This document shows, piece after piece, positions 44,451 to 55,349 of a stretch of DNA of 64,000 nt. The translations under genes were made by a program, and so were the position numbers. This DNA is from Paracoccaceae bacterium (GTDB lineage Bacteria; Pseudomonadota; Alphaproteobacteria; Rhodobacterales; Rhodobacteraceae). Position 1 is the first letter of the stretch. Every line of letters begins with the position of its first letter. Below the pieces are notes generated by a model. It searched no databases. It worked only from the letters and a program-made list of their open reading frames with translations, and was not told the origin of the DNA. The DNA lies in assembly GCA_029243395.1 (NCBI GenBank), contig JAQWSE010000008.1, forward strand, positions 1 to 64,000. The letters run 5' to 3'.

Positions 44451-45935
44451 CTAAACGGACATACAGATATATTTCATTTCCAAGAATTCTTCTATTCCGT
44501 GCCTAGATCCTTCTCTACCTAATCCAGACTGTTTTACACCCCCAAAGGGTGCAAGTTCGGTTGAAATTAACCCGGTATTGACGCCAACCATACCGTACTC
44601 CAAAGACTCAGAAACACGCCAGACTCTCGATAAATCCTTTGCATAAAAATATGCAGCCAAACCAAATATCGTGTCATTAGCCTGGTTGATAACATCCTCC
44701 TCATCTTCAAATCTAAATAAAGGAGCTACAGGACCAAAAGTTTCATCAGTGGCTACCATCATTTCTTTAGAAACTTCCGTTAAAAGGGTGGGTTCAAAAA
44801 AAGATCCTCCCAGACTGTGTCTTTTCCCTCCTGAAACCAACTTTGCTCCTTTGGAAAGAGCATCCTGAATATGCTGCTCAACCTTAAGAACTGCATCTTC
44901 CGTAATTAATGGACCCAGAGTCACATTATTATCAAAACCACTGCCTACATTGAATTTCTGCACCGCTTTACTCAATTTTTCTGCAAATGCATTATAAACC
45001 CCGTCTTGGACATAAATCCTATTTGCACACACACAAGTTTGTCCATTATTTCTATATTTAGAAATTATTGCACCTTCGACCGCAGAATCCAAATCCGCAT
45101 CATCAAATACTATAAATGGGGCATTACCTCCAAGTTCCATGGACATTTTCAAGACTTGTTCAGATCCTTGCTTAAGCAAAACCCTACCAACCTCTGTTGA
45201 CCCAGTAAAAGTCAATTTTCGCACTTTTGAATTCGAGCAAAATTCTTCTCCAATCAGTTTGGATTGTTTAGAGGTAACCATTGAGAAAACTCCTTTAGGC
45301 AATCCCGCTCTCTCAGCCAAAACTGCAATAGCCAAAGCAGACAAAGGAGTCTCTCCAGCTGGTTTGGCAACAAAAGTACAACCGGCAGCTAGTGCAGGGC
45401 CCAGTTTTCTGGTAATCATGGCATTTGGAAAATTCCAAGGAGTGATAGAGGTCACAACGCCTATTGGTTGCTTGATCACTAAAAGCTTTTTGTCCGCTTG
45501 GTGACCAGGTATAGTTTCACCGTAAATTCTTTTAGCTTCTTCCGCATAAAACTCCAAGAAACTAGCCCCATATGTTATTTCGCCTTTTGCTTCGGACAGT
45601 GGTTTTCCCATTTCTGCTGTAAGAATTTTTGCTAAATCATCAGCGTTTTCAAGCATCAAATGATAGAATTTTTGAATAATTGCAGCTCTTTCTTTCCCAG
45701 TTTTAATAGACCAGCTTTTCTGAGCCTCGTAGGCAGCCTCTATAGCAGCCCGAGCCTCTTCTACACCAAGATCGGGAACAGTAGTAATAGTCTGCGAATT
45801 AGCAGGGTTAGTGACATTGAAAGTCTTATTTGAGTTTGAATCAACCCATTCCCCAGCAATGTAGGCCTGGCTCCTAAGCAAACTGGTATCAGCCAATAGG
45901 GAACATAAATCAACATTTTCAATTTTCTTATCCAT
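44451..45935 (-). CDS. gabD: NAD(P)-dependent succinate-semialdehyde dehydrogenase
   Basis: A 494-residue aldehyde dehydrogenase of the GabD group. It has TPWNFPNAMITRKLGPALAAG, FTGSTEVGRVL (coenzyme loop), catalytic Glu in ELGGNAPFIVFDDAD, and catalytic Cys in NNGQTCVCANR with the Cys pair typical of the redox-sensitive GabD subgroup. The C-terminus PFGGVKQSGLGREGS is standard. It oxidises succinate semialdehyde to succinate; glutarate semialdehyde is a possible alternative. It is convergent with mtaB and stands alone on the minus strand. Confidence 0.9.
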   Translation of the reverse strand: MDKKIENVDLCSLLADTSLLRSQAYIAGEWVDSNSNKTFNVTNPANSQTITTVPDLGVEEARAAIEAAYEAQKSWSIKTGKERAAIIQKFYHLMLENADDLAKILTAEMGKPLSEAKGEITYGASFLEFYAEEAKRIYGETIPGHQADKKLLVIKQPIGVVTSITPWNFPNAMITRKLGPALAAGCTFVAKPAGETPLSALAIAVLAERAGLPKGVFSMVTSKQSKLIGEEFCSNSKVRKLTFTGSTEVGRVLLKQGSEQVLKMSMELGGNAPFIVFDDADLDSAVEGAIISKYRNNGQTCVCANRIYVQDGVYNAFAEKLSKAVQKFNVGSGFDNNVTLGPLITEDAVLKVEQHIQDALSKGAKLVSGGKRHSLGGSFFEPTLLTEVSKEMMVATDETFGPVAPLFRFEDEEDVINQANDTIFGLAAYFYAKDLSRVWRVSESLEYGMVGVNTGLISTELAPFGGVKQSGLGREGSRHGIEEFLEMKYICMSV

Positions 45936-46040
45936 ATCTACCTCGAAAGTTCATTTACAAACCAATAAAGTTAAAACTTCAATGACGATAATAAACCATG
46001 GTCAATTTAGCAAGTTAGGAATCAACTCGGATCAATCAGA

Positions 46041-46514
46041 TTAAATATTTTGTAAGCTACACATTTGCCTCGTAGCTTCAGCCAAGGCTATTGAAGCAGC
46101 GTTCGCAACATTTAGACATCTGACTGAAGGTACCAAGGGTATTTTTATTTGATCTTTAATTTCTCGACGAATTGTGTCCGGGACCCCAGCACTCTCTCTG
46201 CCAACAATGATGGTGTCATTTGGTTGGAAATTAAAATCCCAAATGCTGGCCGATGATTGAGCAGTCAGGAGAACTAATCTCCTTAAGGGTGGTATAGTCG
46301 CTCGAAAAAATTTGTAACTTGAATGGTGCTCTATTTCGGCTAAATCCAAATAATCCATAGCTGTTCTCTTCAATGCAACCTTTGCAAAAGGAAATCCGCA
46401 TGGGCCAATTATATCCATTTTAACTCCAAAACATGCAGCCAATCTGATCATTGATCCAAGATTTTGAGGAATGTCAGGCTGATAAACTGCCAACCTTAAT
46501 TCTAAAAATTTCAT
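46041..46514 (-). CDS. trmL: tRNA (cytidine/uridine-34 2'-O)-methyltransferase
   Basis: A 157-residue SPOUT methyltransferase (TrmL/YibK) that methylates the wobble ribose of some tRNA-Leu species. It has YQPDIPQNLGSMIRLAACFG, VALKRTAMDY, IIVGRESAGVPD and the knot segment PLVPSVRCLNVANAASIALAEA. It is divergent from petA across a 126-base spacer, an arrangement common in Rhodobacterales. Confidence 0.93.
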   Translation of the reverse strand: MKFLELRLAVYQPDIPQNLGSMIRLAACFGVKMDIIGPCGFPFAKVALKRTAMDYLDLAEIEHHSSYKFFRATIPPLRRLVLLTAQSSASIWDFNFQPNDTIIVGRESAGVPDTIRREIKDQIKIPLVPSVRCLNVANAASIALAEATRQMCSLQNI

Positions 46515-46640
46515 ATATTAATCCCATCTGCGTCGGAAAGTCTACTAGACTCCTATTAAATTAGGTTATATATCACATCCCAAGGAATGAAGTGAAGCCA
46601 TTGGTTGCTAAATACCTCATATGGGGATTGGGAGACATAA

Positions 46641-47198
46641 ATGTCAGAGACTGAAAGCAAAGAGCCTTCCAGAAGAGATTTTATTTATGTGGCTACAGCT
46701 GCAGCAGGCGCTATCACCACTGGTGCAGCGGTATGGCCATTGATAAATCAAATGAATCCATCAGCTGATGTCCAAGCCCTGGCTTCTATTGAAGTTGATG
46801 TAGCGGATGTTGAACCTGGTTCTCAAATAACAGTTAAATGGTTAGGAAAACCTGTATTCATCCGGAGGCGAACCGAAGAGGAAATCCAAGCTGCCAGAGC
46901 AGTGGATTTAGAAACTTTGCCAGATCCTTTTTCCGATAATGCAAATAAACCAGACACAGATGCCAGTGATGAAAATCGAACATTAGACGAAGCAGGTGAA
47001 TGGCTGGTTATGGTCGGGGTCTGCACTCATTTGGGTTGCGTACCTTTGGCAGAAGCAGGAGATTTTAACGGCTGGTTTTGCCCATGCCACGGCTCACACT
47101 ATGACACGGCTGGCAGAATTAGAAAAGGACCTGCACCCAAGAATCTCATTGTTCCTACAGCAACATTTATCGATGATTTGATTATTAAACTTGGTTAG
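46641..47198 (+). CDS. petA: ubiquinol-cytochrome c reductase, Rieske iron-sulfur protein
   Basis: A 185-residue Rieske subunit of the cytochrome bc1 complex. The N-terminus has a Tat-type twin Arg (SRRDFIYVA) leading into a membrane anchor. The 2Fe-2S site is complete: CTHLGC and CPCHGSHYD, with the internal cysteines for the disulfide. An alphaproteobacterial insert precedes the cluster (about 80-115). GGGAG precedes the ATG. It is the first gene of petABC and passes electrons from ubiquinol to cytochrome c1. Confidence 0.97.
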   Translation: MSETESKEPSRRDFIYVATAAAGAITTGAAVWPLINQMNPSADVQALASIEVDVADVEPGSQITVKWLGKPVFIRRRTEEEIQAARAVDLETLPDPFSDNANKPDTDASDENRTLDEAGEWLVMVGVCTHLGCVPLAEAGDFNGWFCPCHGSHYDTAGRIRKGPAPKNLIVPTATFIDDLIIKLG

Positions 47199-47210
47199 AA
47201 GGAAAAGATA

Positions 47211-48572
47211 ATGGGTGGAATTCCTCACGATCACTATAAACCAAAACCGGGTTTTCAATCCTGGATGCACAAACGATTACCTATTTTTGGTCTCATATAT
47301 GACACACTTATGATTCCAACTCCAAAGAACTTAAACTGGATGTGGATATGGGGTATTGTCCTAACATTTTGCTTAGCCCTGCAAATAATTACCGGTATTG
47401 TCTTGGTAATGCATTACACACCGCACGTAGATCATGCATTTGATAGTGTTGAGCATATCATGAGAGACGTAAATGCTGGCTGGGCAATACGTTATATTCA
47501 TGCAAATGGCGCATCACTTTTTTTCATTGCTGTCTACATGCATATATTCAGAGGATTATTCTATGGATCTTATAAAGAACCAAGAGAAATTACATGGATA
47601 CTTGGTATGCTCATTTATGTAGCAATGATGGCTACGGTATTTATGGGATATGTTTTACCTTGGGGACAAATGTCCTTTTGGGGTGCCACTGTTATAACAA
47701 GTCTGTTTGGAGCAATCCCAGTAGTCGGTGAACCTTTTCAAATCTGGCTTTTAGGTGGCCAAGCTGTCGACAATGCAACTTTGAATCGATTTTTTAGTCT
47801 ACACTATTTACTTCCTTTTGTGATTCTTGGCTTGGTAATACTTCACATATGGGCTTTTCATACTACAGGTAATAATAATCCGACAGGGGTGGAAGTTCGG
47901 AGAACGTCAAAAGAAGATGCTCAAAAAGACACCGTTCCGTTTTGGCCCTATTATGTAATCAAAGACCTTTTTGCTCTTGTCGTCATACTAGTAGCATTTG
48001 TATCGATAGTTGCATTTATGCCAAATTACTTAGGTCATCCTGACAATTATATTGAAGCAAATGCTCTTGTAACCCCAACACATATTGTTCCTGAATGGTA
48101 TCTGCTTCCTTTTTACGCTATATTAAGAGCTTTCACAGCCGAAGTATGGGTGGTACAGCTAGCAACCTTCTTGAGCGGTGGAATAGTCACTGCAAAACTA
48201 TTTGGAGTAATAGCTATGTTCGGTGCCATAATAGTTATGGCACTTGCACCCTGGCTAGACACTTCTTCAGTAAGGTCAGGAAGATATAGACCGCAATTCA
48301 AGTGGTGGTTTGCCCTTCTGGTTATAGACTTCTTTGTATTGATGTGGTGCGGAGCAATGCCAGCTGAAGAACCTTATGCTACTATTGCTCTCATAGGCTC
48401 TGCTTATTGGTTTACTTATTTCCTGGTTCTACTCCCTTTGTTAGGTCTTATTGAAACTCCTGACCCAGAACCTGAAACTATTGAAGAAGCTGTGATACTT
48501 CAAAACAAAAAAAGAGGTCTCCATAGCCCTGACAATGACATCAAAAAGAAAAGCAATATACCCACTGAGTAA
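47211..48572 (+). CDS. petB: ubiquinol-cytochrome c reductase, cytochrome b
   Basis: A 453-residue cytochrome b with the eight expected helices. Haem-ligand histidines lie in the second and fourth helices ([12 protein letters not shown] and [20 protein letters not shown]). The Qo-site motif PEWY is present in [17 protein letters not shown], and the [14 protein letters not shown] segment is standard. Length and C-terminal extension (to about 450) match alphaproteobacterial forms. It starts 12 bases after petA. Confidence 0.97.
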   Translation: MGGIPHDHYKPKPGFQSWMHKRLPIFGLIYDTLMIPTPKNLNWMWIWGIVLTFCLALQIITGIVLVMHYTPHVDHAFDSVEHIMRDVNAGWAIRYIHANGASLFFIAVYMHIFRGLFYGSYKEPREITWILGMLIYVAMMATVFMGYVLPWGQMSFWGATVITSLFGAIPVVGEPFQIWLLGGQAVDNATLNRFFSLHYLLPFVILGLVILHIWAFHTTGNNNPTGVEVRRTSKEDAQKDTVPFWPYYVIKDLFALVVILVAFVSIVAFMPNYLGHPDNYIEANALVTPTHIVPEWYLLPFYAILRAFTAEVWVVQLATFLSGGIVTAKLFGVIAMFGAIIVMALAPWLDTSSVRSGRYRPQFKWWFALLVIDFFVLMWCGAMPAEEPYATIALIGSAYWFTYFLVLLPLLGLIETPDPEPETIEEAVILQNKKRGLHSPDNDIKKKSNIPTE

Positions 48573-48609
48573 GTAAAGAAAACAGGAACTCCCAGATGGA
48601 AATAATCCC

Positions 48610-49410
48610 ATGAAAAAAAACTGTCTCTCATTTTTTTATTTAATGGTTAGCTTACTCTTAAGTATTTCAGCATTTGCCGCGGAAAAAACACACAAAATTA
48701 AGGACATAGATTTTTCTTTTGAAGGTCCTCTGGGTACTTATGAAAGAAACCAACTTCAAAGGGGTTTACAAGTTTTCACCGAAGTATGTTCAGGTTGTCA
48801 TGGATTACGGCAAGTGGCTTTCAGAACTTTAGGCGATGCTGGAGGGCCTGAATTGGCTCCTAAGCAAGTAAAAGCCTATGCAGCTCAGTATGAAATTTTC
48901 GACCCTGAACTTGATGACTATAGAGAAGGAAAACCTTCGGATAAATTTCCAGTTTCTGGAATTGAAAATGCCCCTGACCTGAGTTTAATAGCCAAGGCTC
49001 GTGCTGGATTTCATGGCCCCTATGGAACAGGAATAAACCAGCTCCTAAAGGGTATGGGTGGACCAGAATACATTGTGAACTTGTTGCAGGGCTTTACAGA
49101 AGAAGAAAAAGAACAAGCGGGATCAACTTTTTATGAAAATAAATATTTCCCTGGAAACTGGATAGGCATGGCCCAACCTCTTTGGGGAGATGATGTCGAG
49201 TATATTGATGGCACCGAAGCTTCAATAGAGCAGGAAGCTAAGGATGTAGCAGCGTTTTTAATGTGGGCAGCAGAACCAAAATTAAATGCTCGTAAAGAAT
49301 TTGGATTCACAGCCGCCCTTTATTTGATAGCTTTGGCCATCCTACTATACTTCACCAATAAGAAGCTATGGGCAAATATTAAAAAAAGCAAGCATGAGAA
49401 AGCATCGTAG
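48610..49410 (+). CDS. petC: ubiquinol-cytochrome c reductase, cytochrome c1
   Basis: A 266-residue cytochrome c1. A signal peptide (about 1-23, ending AFA-AE) exports it; the haem c motif CSGCH follows at about residue 60, and the distal Met ligand is probably in [16 protein letters not shown]-terminal helix ([18 protein letters not shown]) anchors it in the inner membrane with a basic cytoplasmic tail. It is the third gene of the petABC operon. Confidence 0.96.
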   Translation: MKKNCLSFFYLMVSLLLSISAFAAEKTHKIKDIDFSFEGPLGTYERNQLQRGLQVFTEVCSGCHGLRQVAFRTLGDAGGPELAPKQVKAYAAQYEIFDPELDDYREGKPSDKFPVSGIENAPDLSLIAKARAGFHGPYGTGINQLLKGMGGPEYIVNLLQGFTEEEKEQAGSTFYENKYFPGNWIGMAQPLWGDDVEYIDGTEASIEQEAKDVAAFLMWAAEPKLNARKEFGFTAALYLIALAILLYFTNKKLWANIKKSKHEKAS

Positions 49411-49514
49411 CTATAAGACATATATGATTTTAAGTATTTGATGATAAAAGCTAACTCATATACAATGTAAGCTCTTAAAAGCATTTTTGCACCTGAATTT
49501 TCTAAGGGCCCGCC

Positions 49515-50597
49515 ATGTCAATGAACAGTTTTGGACATTTATTTCGCTTTTCGACGTGGGGAGAAAGTCATGGCAAAGCAATAGGAGTCACCATAGATGG
49601 ATGTCCTCCAAATATAGAGATTTCTGAATCAATGTTGCAAGTTTTCATGGACAAAAGGAAACCAGGTCAAAGTAAATATACAACCCAAAGAAAAGAAGCT
49701 GACGCCGTTGAAATATTGTCAGGAACATTCAAAGGAAAAACTACGGGTACCCCTATACAAATTGTAGTCCAAAACTTAGACCAAAGGTCTAAAGACTATT
49801 CAAACATAGCAACTTCTTTTCGACCTGGACATGCAGATATTACCTATCATAAGAAATACGGTATTAGAGATTACCGAGGTGGAGGTAGGGCATCAGCAAG
49901 GGAAACTGCTGTTAGAGTAGCTGCAGGGTCTGTTGCTAGATTAGTACTCAAAAAACTGGTTCCAAACTTAGATATACTGGGGTACTTGGTGCGAATAGGA
50001 GAACATGAAATTGATCGAAAAAATTTCGATTCTTCTATAATATCTGGAAATCCTTTTTGGTCGCCCGACCAGCATGCAGTAAATAAATGGGCTAATTACT
50101 TAGAAAAAATTCGAAAAAATAAAAATTCTGTTGGGGCAGTTATTGAAGTCTTAGCCCGAAATGTCCCTATCGGACTAGGATCACCAATTTATAATAAGCT
50201 GGATGCTCAAATAGCATCAGCCATGATGTCCATCAACGCCGTAAAAGCCGTGGAAATAGGCAATGGCATGATGTCCGCCTCATCTAATGGAAAAGAGAAT
50301 GCTGATGAAATAAGGATAAACGATAAGAATGAGCCAGTTTTCCTCTCAAATAATGCTGGTGGTATACTAGGTGGAATTTCAACAGGTCAGGATATAGTTA
50401 CCCGATTTGCTGTAAAACCTACATCGTCAATTGCTACCTCTAAGCTATCGATCGATGAGAGTGGTGACGAAGTGGAAGTTATAACAAAAGGGAGACACGA
50501 TCCTTGCGTAGGGATAAGGGCTGTCCCTGTTGGAGAGGCCATGATGGCTTGTGTTTTGTTAGATCAATATTTGATAAACCGAGGCCAAATAGGCTAG
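49515..50597 (+). CDS. aroC: chorismate synthase
   Basis: A 360-residue chorismate synthase, last step of the shikimate pathway (EPSP to chorismate, FMN dependent). It opens [21 protein letters not shown] and contains [27 protein letters not shown] and [18 protein letters not shown], all family hallmarks, with the active-site histidines in GESHG and RPGHAD. Length and sequence are normal. It lies between petC and the convergent tlyA gene. Confidence 0.97.
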   Translation: MSMNSFGHLFRFSTWGESHGKAIGVTIDGCPPNIEISESMLQVFMDKRKPGQSKYTTQRKEADAVEILSGTFKGKTTGTPIQIVVQNLDQRSKDYSNIATSFRPGHADITYHKKYGIRDYRGGGRASARETAVRVAAGSVARLVLKKLVPNLDILGYLVRIGEHEIDRKNFDSSIISGNPFWSPDQHAVNKWANYLEKIRKNKNSVGAVIEVLARNVPIGLGSPIYNKLDAQIASAMMSINAVKAVEIGNGMMSASSNGKENADEIRINDKNEPVFLSNNAGGILGGISTGQDIVTRFAVKPTSSIATSKLSIDESGDEVEVITKGRHDPCVGIRAVPVGEAMMACVLLDQYLINRGQIG

Positions 50598-50604
50598 TCT
50601 GCAA

Positions 50605-51327
50605 TCAACATTTCTTTGCTAACAATAGAAATTCCATATTCCCGGAACGTCCCAATATCGGACTTGATGTAATTTCCAAAACCCTCCAATTCTCCTGACA
50701 AAAAAAGTTAACAACGTTCTTAACAGCGAATTTTCTTAAAGTTTCATTCTTCACAATACCATTCTTCCCAATATCTTTTTTTGATAATTCAAACTGCGGC
50801 TTGATTAGGCAAATCATTTTAGCTCCCAATGAAGCTCTTGTCATAATTCCTGGGAGAGCTTTTGTAAGCGATATGAACGATAAATCAGCAACAATCCATT
50901 CGGGTTTTGGTAAGTCTAAGTAGTCGATCTTGCGTACATCTAAACCTGATAGGTCACGTACTCGATAATCAGCTTTTAGCTTCATATGTAATTGATCTTG
51001 CCCAACATCAATTGCAAAAACTTTTTTAACTCCATATTTTAATAAAACTTCTGTGAAGCCTCCTGTTGAGGCTCCTAAATCAAATACAATCATATCCTTG
51101 GGGTTGAAAGCAAACTCTTTAATAGCAAAATCCAGTTTTTTAGCTCCCCGACTAACCCAGGGAAAATTTTCTTTATCCACTACTATTTCATCATCTAAGG
51201 TAATACTTCGGGACGGTTTCAAGATTGGAAAGTTATTTACTTTTACCCAACCCTCTTTGATTAGATCACATGCCCTTGCTCTAGTTTCAATTATTCCACG
51301 CTCAACTAAAGCCCGATCTAGCCTCAT
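50605..51327 (-). CDS. tlyA: TlyA-family rRNA 2'-O-methyltransferase (haemolysin A-like)
   Basis: A 240-residue protein with an N-terminal S4 RNA-binding domain (MRLDRALVERGIIETRARA) followed by an FtsJ-type methyltransferase domain (VFDLGASTGGFTEVLLKYG; KPQFE). TlyA methylates cytidines in rRNA in mycobacteria; the alphaproteobacterial homologues are annotated accordingly. I chose the ATG ending at 51327 because AGGAG lies about six bases before it; another Met five codons upstream lacks such a site. It ends eight bases from aroC, convergent. Confidence 0.9.
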   Translation of the reverse strand: MRLDRALVERGIIETRARACDLIKEGWVKVNNFPILKPSRSITLDDEIVVDKENFPWVSRGAKKLDFAIKEFAFNPKDMIVFDLGASTGGFTEVLLKYGVKKVFAIDVGQDQLHMKLKADYRVRDLSGLDVRKIDYLDLPKPEWIVADLSFISLTKALPGIMTRASLGAKMICLIKPQFELSKKDIGKNGIVKNETLRKFAVKNVVNFFCQENWRVLEITSSPILGRSGNMEFLLLAKKC

Positions 51328-51456
51328 ATTTTCTCCTATCATGAAATAGCCATTTTGACACAGCTCAATGCAAGTATTTAATATTGCACCTAAAAAGATT
51401 CCGATGGTAATGTTTATATTACGTCACAACAATGACACTTTAAAAAGGATTATACA

Positions 51457-52359
51457 ATGAATTCAAAAGCCAAAATAGGCGAGAATGAAAAGAACCTGGC
51501 AAAAAGTTGGTTTGAAAAATTAAGAGATATCATTTGTGACGAATTTGAGAAAATTGAACTAAATCAAGGTTCAGGTCCTTATTTACATTCTGATCCTGGA
51601 AAATTTGAGAGAAAAAATACCACTAGGAAGGGAAAAAATAATCAAGATGGTGGTGGTGGTGTAATGTCTGTCATGAGAAATGGTAGGGTTTTTGAAAAGG
51701 TAGGAGTAAATATTTCTACAGTATATGGAGATTTGGAGCCTCTAGCTCAAAAGAGCCTTTCATCTAGACATGATATACCTGGACTAAAGGATGACCCAAG
51801 ATTTTGGGCTTCTGGAATTAGTTTGGTCGCCCACATGCAATCACCAAAAACACCTGCCGTCCATATGAATACACGAATGTTTTGGACTCCATCTATGGCA
51901 TGGTTTGGTGGTGGTTCAGATTTAAATCCTATGATTGAAAATAAAACAGACACTCACTTTTTTCATAAGTGTTTAAAAAAAGCCTGTGATAAAACCAATA
52001 AGCAGTATTACCCAAAATTTAAAGCATGGGCAGATGAGTACTTTATGATAAAACATTGGAATGAACCAAGAGGGGTTGGGGGAATTTTCTTTGATGACCT
52101 TAATACAGGAAATTGGGAAAGTGATTTTTCTTTTACCAAAGATGTTGGTAAGGCCTTCCTTAAGGGATTTGTCACCATAACAAAAAACCATATCGGAGAA
52201 GGGTGGACGCCTGAAGATCGGGAATGGCAGCTTATAAAAAGAGGTCGTTATGCTGAATTTAATCTTGTCTACGATCGCGGAACCCAATTTGGCCTACAAA
52301 CAGGACATAATCCTGAAGCTGTTTTAATGAGTCTGCCACCTGTTGCTAAATGGCCTTAA
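51457..52359 (+). CDS. hemF: oxygen-dependent coproporphyrinogen III oxidase
   Basis: A 300-residue HemF, which decarboxylates coproporphyrinogen III to protoporphyrinogen IX in haem synthesis using O2. Recognisable are the GGGGVMSVMRNGRVFEKVGVN segment, SGISLVAHMQSPKTPAVHMNTR, FGGGSDLNPM, EPRGVGGIFFDD and RGRYAEFNLVYDRGT. Full length. AAAGGA precedes ATG 51457. Its stop overlaps that of cca on the opposite strand by four bases. Confidence 0.97.
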   Translation: MNSKAKIGENEKNLAKSWFEKLRDIICDEFEKIELNQGSGPYLHSDPGKFERKNTTRKGKNNQDGGGGVMSVMRNGRVFEKVGVNISTVYGDLEPLAQKSLSSRHDIPGLKDDPRFWASGISLVAHMQSPKTPAVHMNTRMFWTPSMAWFGGGSDLNPMIENKTDTHFFHKCLKKACDKTNKQYYPKFKAWADEYFMIKHWNEPRGVGGIFFDDLNTGNWESDFSFTKDVGKAFLKGFVTITKNHIGEGWTPEDREWQLIKRGRYAEFNLVYDRGTQFGLQTGHNPEAVLMSLPPVAKWP

Positions 52360-53651
52360 TCCTTTGATAAATCAACTTTCTTAAGGAGTTGACATCTGCT
52401 CAAAGAGAACCCCGATTCTATCCAAGCTGTTTCCAATTCCTTAAGAATTAAACCCAGATTTCTCCCGGAGTATCCTTTATTCAGAAGATCCTGACCTGAT
52501 AGCGGAAATCTTGCGAATGATCCTTCAACTATTTTCTTATAAGAACGCTTTAAGATAATTTGGGTTTCTTCCTCAATCTTAGAACTAACAGGTTCCTCAA
52601 ACACTGTCATACTCCACAACAATAAATCGATGCCATTTTGTAAACCGTGGCGAAAACCTATTAAGTGACAACTCTCAAATATCTTACTAACTTGCAGTTG
52701 ATAAAATCTCAAACGCTTTAATTCCTTTTTATTCAAAGAAAAAATCGCCTGATGAAAGTCATCTCTCCAATCAGAAAGTAAGGCAAGACGGCGTATTGGG
52801 TCGCAGAGATCAACAGGTCCACATTCATTCCCTTTATTAATGATCTTCTCTAACATTTTTTCTAATTCAGACATTTTTTTTACTAGATCCAGCCTTGCCT
52901 GTGGAAACATTACAGTCAGCAGCCCAGCCTTGTTCATTAAGCTGATGACTGCTTTTATAGAATGGCTAGACAGTATCAATTTTAGTTCATTCCAAATTCT
53001 TTCTTGACTTAATTCCAAGATTAAATGTCTTTTTCTTTTGATAGTATTCAAGGTTTCCTGGTCAAGAGCCTTATTTGTATTTGGGAACTTACTCACAAAA
53101 CGAAAATATCTTAAAATTCTAAGGTGATCCTCATTTATTCGTTCATTTGGATCACCAACAAATTTTACTGTTCCACTTATTAAGTCAGAAAAATGTCCTA
53201 ATGGATCAACGATTAAACCATTTGGATTCAAATAAATTGCATTGAAACTAAAATCTCGCCTCTTGGCATCTTCTTTCAAGTCATCACAGTATTGAACCTT
53301 TGCCTTTCGACCAAATGTTTTTATATCTTTTCGGAAACTTGTAATTTCAAATTTGCAACCTTCTAGAAATACTGTAACAGTGCCATATTCAATTCCAATA
53401 TTTAGAACTTTGCAGTCTATTTTATTCAATAATTCTTTCACCTGGATAGGATCAATATTGATAGCTAAATCAATTTCTTCTACTTTTTTTTTCCAAAAAG
53501 AATCTCTTACACAACCTCCCACTGCAAATACTTCTGCACCTTCAGATTGAAGGATAGAAAGTAATTTTCTTATGGTTGGTTGGTGAAACCAACTTACATC
53601 AAATGGTGCGGGGAAAATATTCTCTTTGGGTACTGACCTTAAACTTTTCAA
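52356..53651 (-). CDS. cca: CCA tRNA nucleotidyltransferase / poly(A) polymerase family
   Basis: A 431-residue class II CCA-adding-type nucleotidyltransferase. The head domain has AVGGCVRDSFWKKKVEEIDLAI (nucleotide-binding and metal residues), RRDFSFNAIYLNPNG and DHLRILRYFRF. The longer helical C-terminal region is standard for the alphaproteobacterial enzyme. The normal DxD metal motif reads EEIDLA, with one acidic residue replaced at the first position. It overlaps the next upstream gene's stop by four bases. Confidence 0.92.
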   Translation of the reverse strand: MKSLRSVPKENIFPAPFDVSWFHQPTIRKLLSILQSEGAEVFAVGGCVRDSFWKKKVEEIDLAINIDPIQVKELLNKIDCKVLNIGIEYGTVTVFLEGCKFEITSFRKDIKTFGRKAKVQYCDDLKEDAKRRDFSFNAIYLNPNGLIVDPLGHFSDLISGTVKFVGDPNERINEDHLRILRYFRFVSKFPNTNKALDQETLNTIKRKRHLILELSQERIWNELKLILSSHSIKAVISLMNKAGLLTVMFPQARLDLVKKMSELEKMLEKIINKGNECGPVDLCDPIRRLALLSDWRDDFHQAIFSLNKKELKRLRFYQLQVSKIFESCHLIGFRHGLQNGIDLLLWSMTVFEEPVSSKIEEETQIILKRSYKKIVEGSFARFPLSGQDLLNKGYSGRNLGLILKELETAWIESGFSLSRCQLLKKVDLSKD

Positions 53652-54283
53652 CCGTAAATCCTCTCTACAAAACTCTTAATAATTCTGGCCGTTGCACCCC
53701 AAATATAATAAGGACCATAAGGTAAAGCATAATATCCAGCATACTTTTTGTTCTTTTGGAACCTGTGTTCAGTCATATTTTTTTTATTCAATAGAAACCC
53801 TAGGGGGACTTCAAAAATTTCAGTCACCTCACTGGTATTCATTTTAAATTCTGAAGCACCATCCATGATTCCAACGAAGGGGTATATCAAAAACTTGCTT
53901 AATGTTTCATGAGGGCACAAGGTTCCCAGTGTTTGTATTCTGTTTTTATCCAAACCTATCTCTTCTTTTACTTCTCTAAGACCCGCATTAAGGATAGAAC
54001 AATCTTCTGGTTCAACAATCCCTCCCGGAAAAGAAATTTGCCCTGGATGGGATGATAGGTTTCTGGACCTTCTCGTGAAGATCACTTGTACCTCTCCTTG
54101 GTTTTCTCTCAGCAAAAGAAAGACTGCAGCTACTTTCCCGAATTGGCCTTTAAATTTGAGTTGGTTTTTCGATGAAAGATCAAAATCTGAACTGTAATTC
54201 AAGAGTGCGACAGGTTGTGAGTTCTTTGATTCTGGAGAGCTAAATTTTAATTTTATGACCTCTAGTAAACTTGAAGTGTTCAA
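53648..54283 (-). CDS. Nudix hydrolase, CoA pyrophosphatase type
   Basis: A 211-residue Nudix protein. The Nudix box reads LREVKEEIGL after SFPGGIVEPEDCSILNAG, and the CoA-pyrophosphatase opening LLLRENQGEVQVIFTRRSRNLSSHPGQ is present upstream. It would hydrolyse CoA or its derivatives to 4'-phosphopantetheine and 3',5'-ADP. It precedes cca in the same operon, with the stop and start overlapping by four bases, an arrangement known in Rhodobacterales. Confidence 0.9.
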   Translation of the reverse strand: MNTSSLLEVIKLKFSSPESKNSQPVALLNYSSDFDLSSKNQLKFKGQFGKVAAVFLLLRENQGEVQVIFTRRSRNLSSHPGQISFPGGIVEPEDCSILNAGLREVKEEIGLDKNRIQTLGTLCPHETLSKFLIYPFVGIMDGASEFKMNTSEVTEIFEVPLGFLLNKKNMTEHRFQKNKKYAGYYALPYGPYYIWGATARIIKSFVERIYG

Positions 54284-54321
54284 AATTTATCCTACCTTGA
54301 TCGCTTTTCTACAAAATCAAG

Positions 54322-55260
54322 TTAATTATCTTGACCCAACTCAGATGGGTTGAATTCATAATATGCTCCACAAAATTGACAATCTGCTGTCACCTTGCCT
54401 AGTGAATTCGTCATAGTATCAAGGTCTTTTCTTGAATAAATTGACATGGTCTGTACGACCTTATCAGGACTACACCCGCATCCAAAATCAAAAATCTTTT
54501 CTCTAAAAACTCTTATCTCTTGATTTAAGAAAGTTTTAAGTAACAATTCAGAAAAATCACTTTTGCGATCATGAATAAATTCAGAACCATTTTGATTTAA
54601 TGACAATACAATCTTCTTCCAGTTCTCGTCATCCAAGATATTATCACTGAGAACATTTTTAGACATTTTTTTTTCATCGGGTTGATATTGCAGCATTAAA
54701 CCAATCCCATTGAAGCAAATCTTACCATCCTGATCCAGTTCACGACTAATGTGTGTCCAAAAGCGCGTCTTTAACTGCTCAGATTTCATAAAGAATTCTT
54801 CAGCAGAATGAACCAAATTTACTCCATTCAATTCAGAAAGACCCTTATAAGGCAGACTTCCATCTCCTTGATCTAATATCGTGGCAAAATAACCTTCTCC
54901 CATCAAATGTTTTATTTCCCCAGTATAATCACTCTTAGTTGAATTGAACTTTGCATAACCTCTAATTTTTGAATTCCCTGATAGTTCTGGTGAAACATAA
55001 TAATCGGTTGCGATTAATTTTAGATCCCCTTTACCTTGAATTTGAAGAGACAACTTATGTTTTAGTTTGATTGAGTCAGCCATTAATACAGTAAGTATTA
55101 CAGCTTCTGAGAGAAATTTAGAGATGTTTTCAGGATAATCATGTTGCTGGACAATATCCCTTAGAGATTGGCTGGCTCTACAAATTCTACCCCTTATAGG
55201 TAGACCTTCAAACTGAAAAGGCATAACCACATTAGATAAATATGAATTTTTTTTTGACAT
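54322..55260 (-). CDS. hslO: Hsp33 redox-regulated chaperone
   Basis: A 312-residue Hsp33 family holdase. The C-terminal redox switch has CGCSPDK and CQFCGAYYEF, the four zinc-binding cysteines in C-x-C and C-x2-C pairs. The N-terminal domain has the typical FQFEGLPIRGRICRAS start and GKGDLKLIATDY. Zinc release and disulfide formation activate it under oxidative stress. Start at the ATG ending at 55260 fits the family; it overlaps the extended frame of the divergent Nudix gene, which I start further in. Confidence 0.93.
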   Translation of the reverse strand: MSKKNSYLSNVVMPFQFEGLPIRGRICRASQSLRDIVQQHDYPENISKFLSEAVILTVLMADSIKLKHKLSLQIQGKGDLKLIATDYYVSPELSGNSKIRGYAKFNSTKSDYTGEIKHLMGEGYFATILDQGDGSLPYKGLSELNGVNLVHSAEEFFMKSEQLKTRFWTHISRELDQDGKICFNGIGLMLQYQPDEKKMSKNVLSDNILDDENWKKIVLSLNQNGSEFIHDRKSDFSELLLKTFLNQEIRVFREKIFDFGCGCSPDKVVQTMSIYSRKDLDTMTNSLGKVTADCQFCGAYYEFNPSELGQDN

Positions 55261-55349
55261 GTAACTATCAATCTGCTTTCAAAGATCTTTTACATTATTT
55301 AGTTTATACATCAAATGACAATCTTAATAGATTCGCTGAAAGATACTTC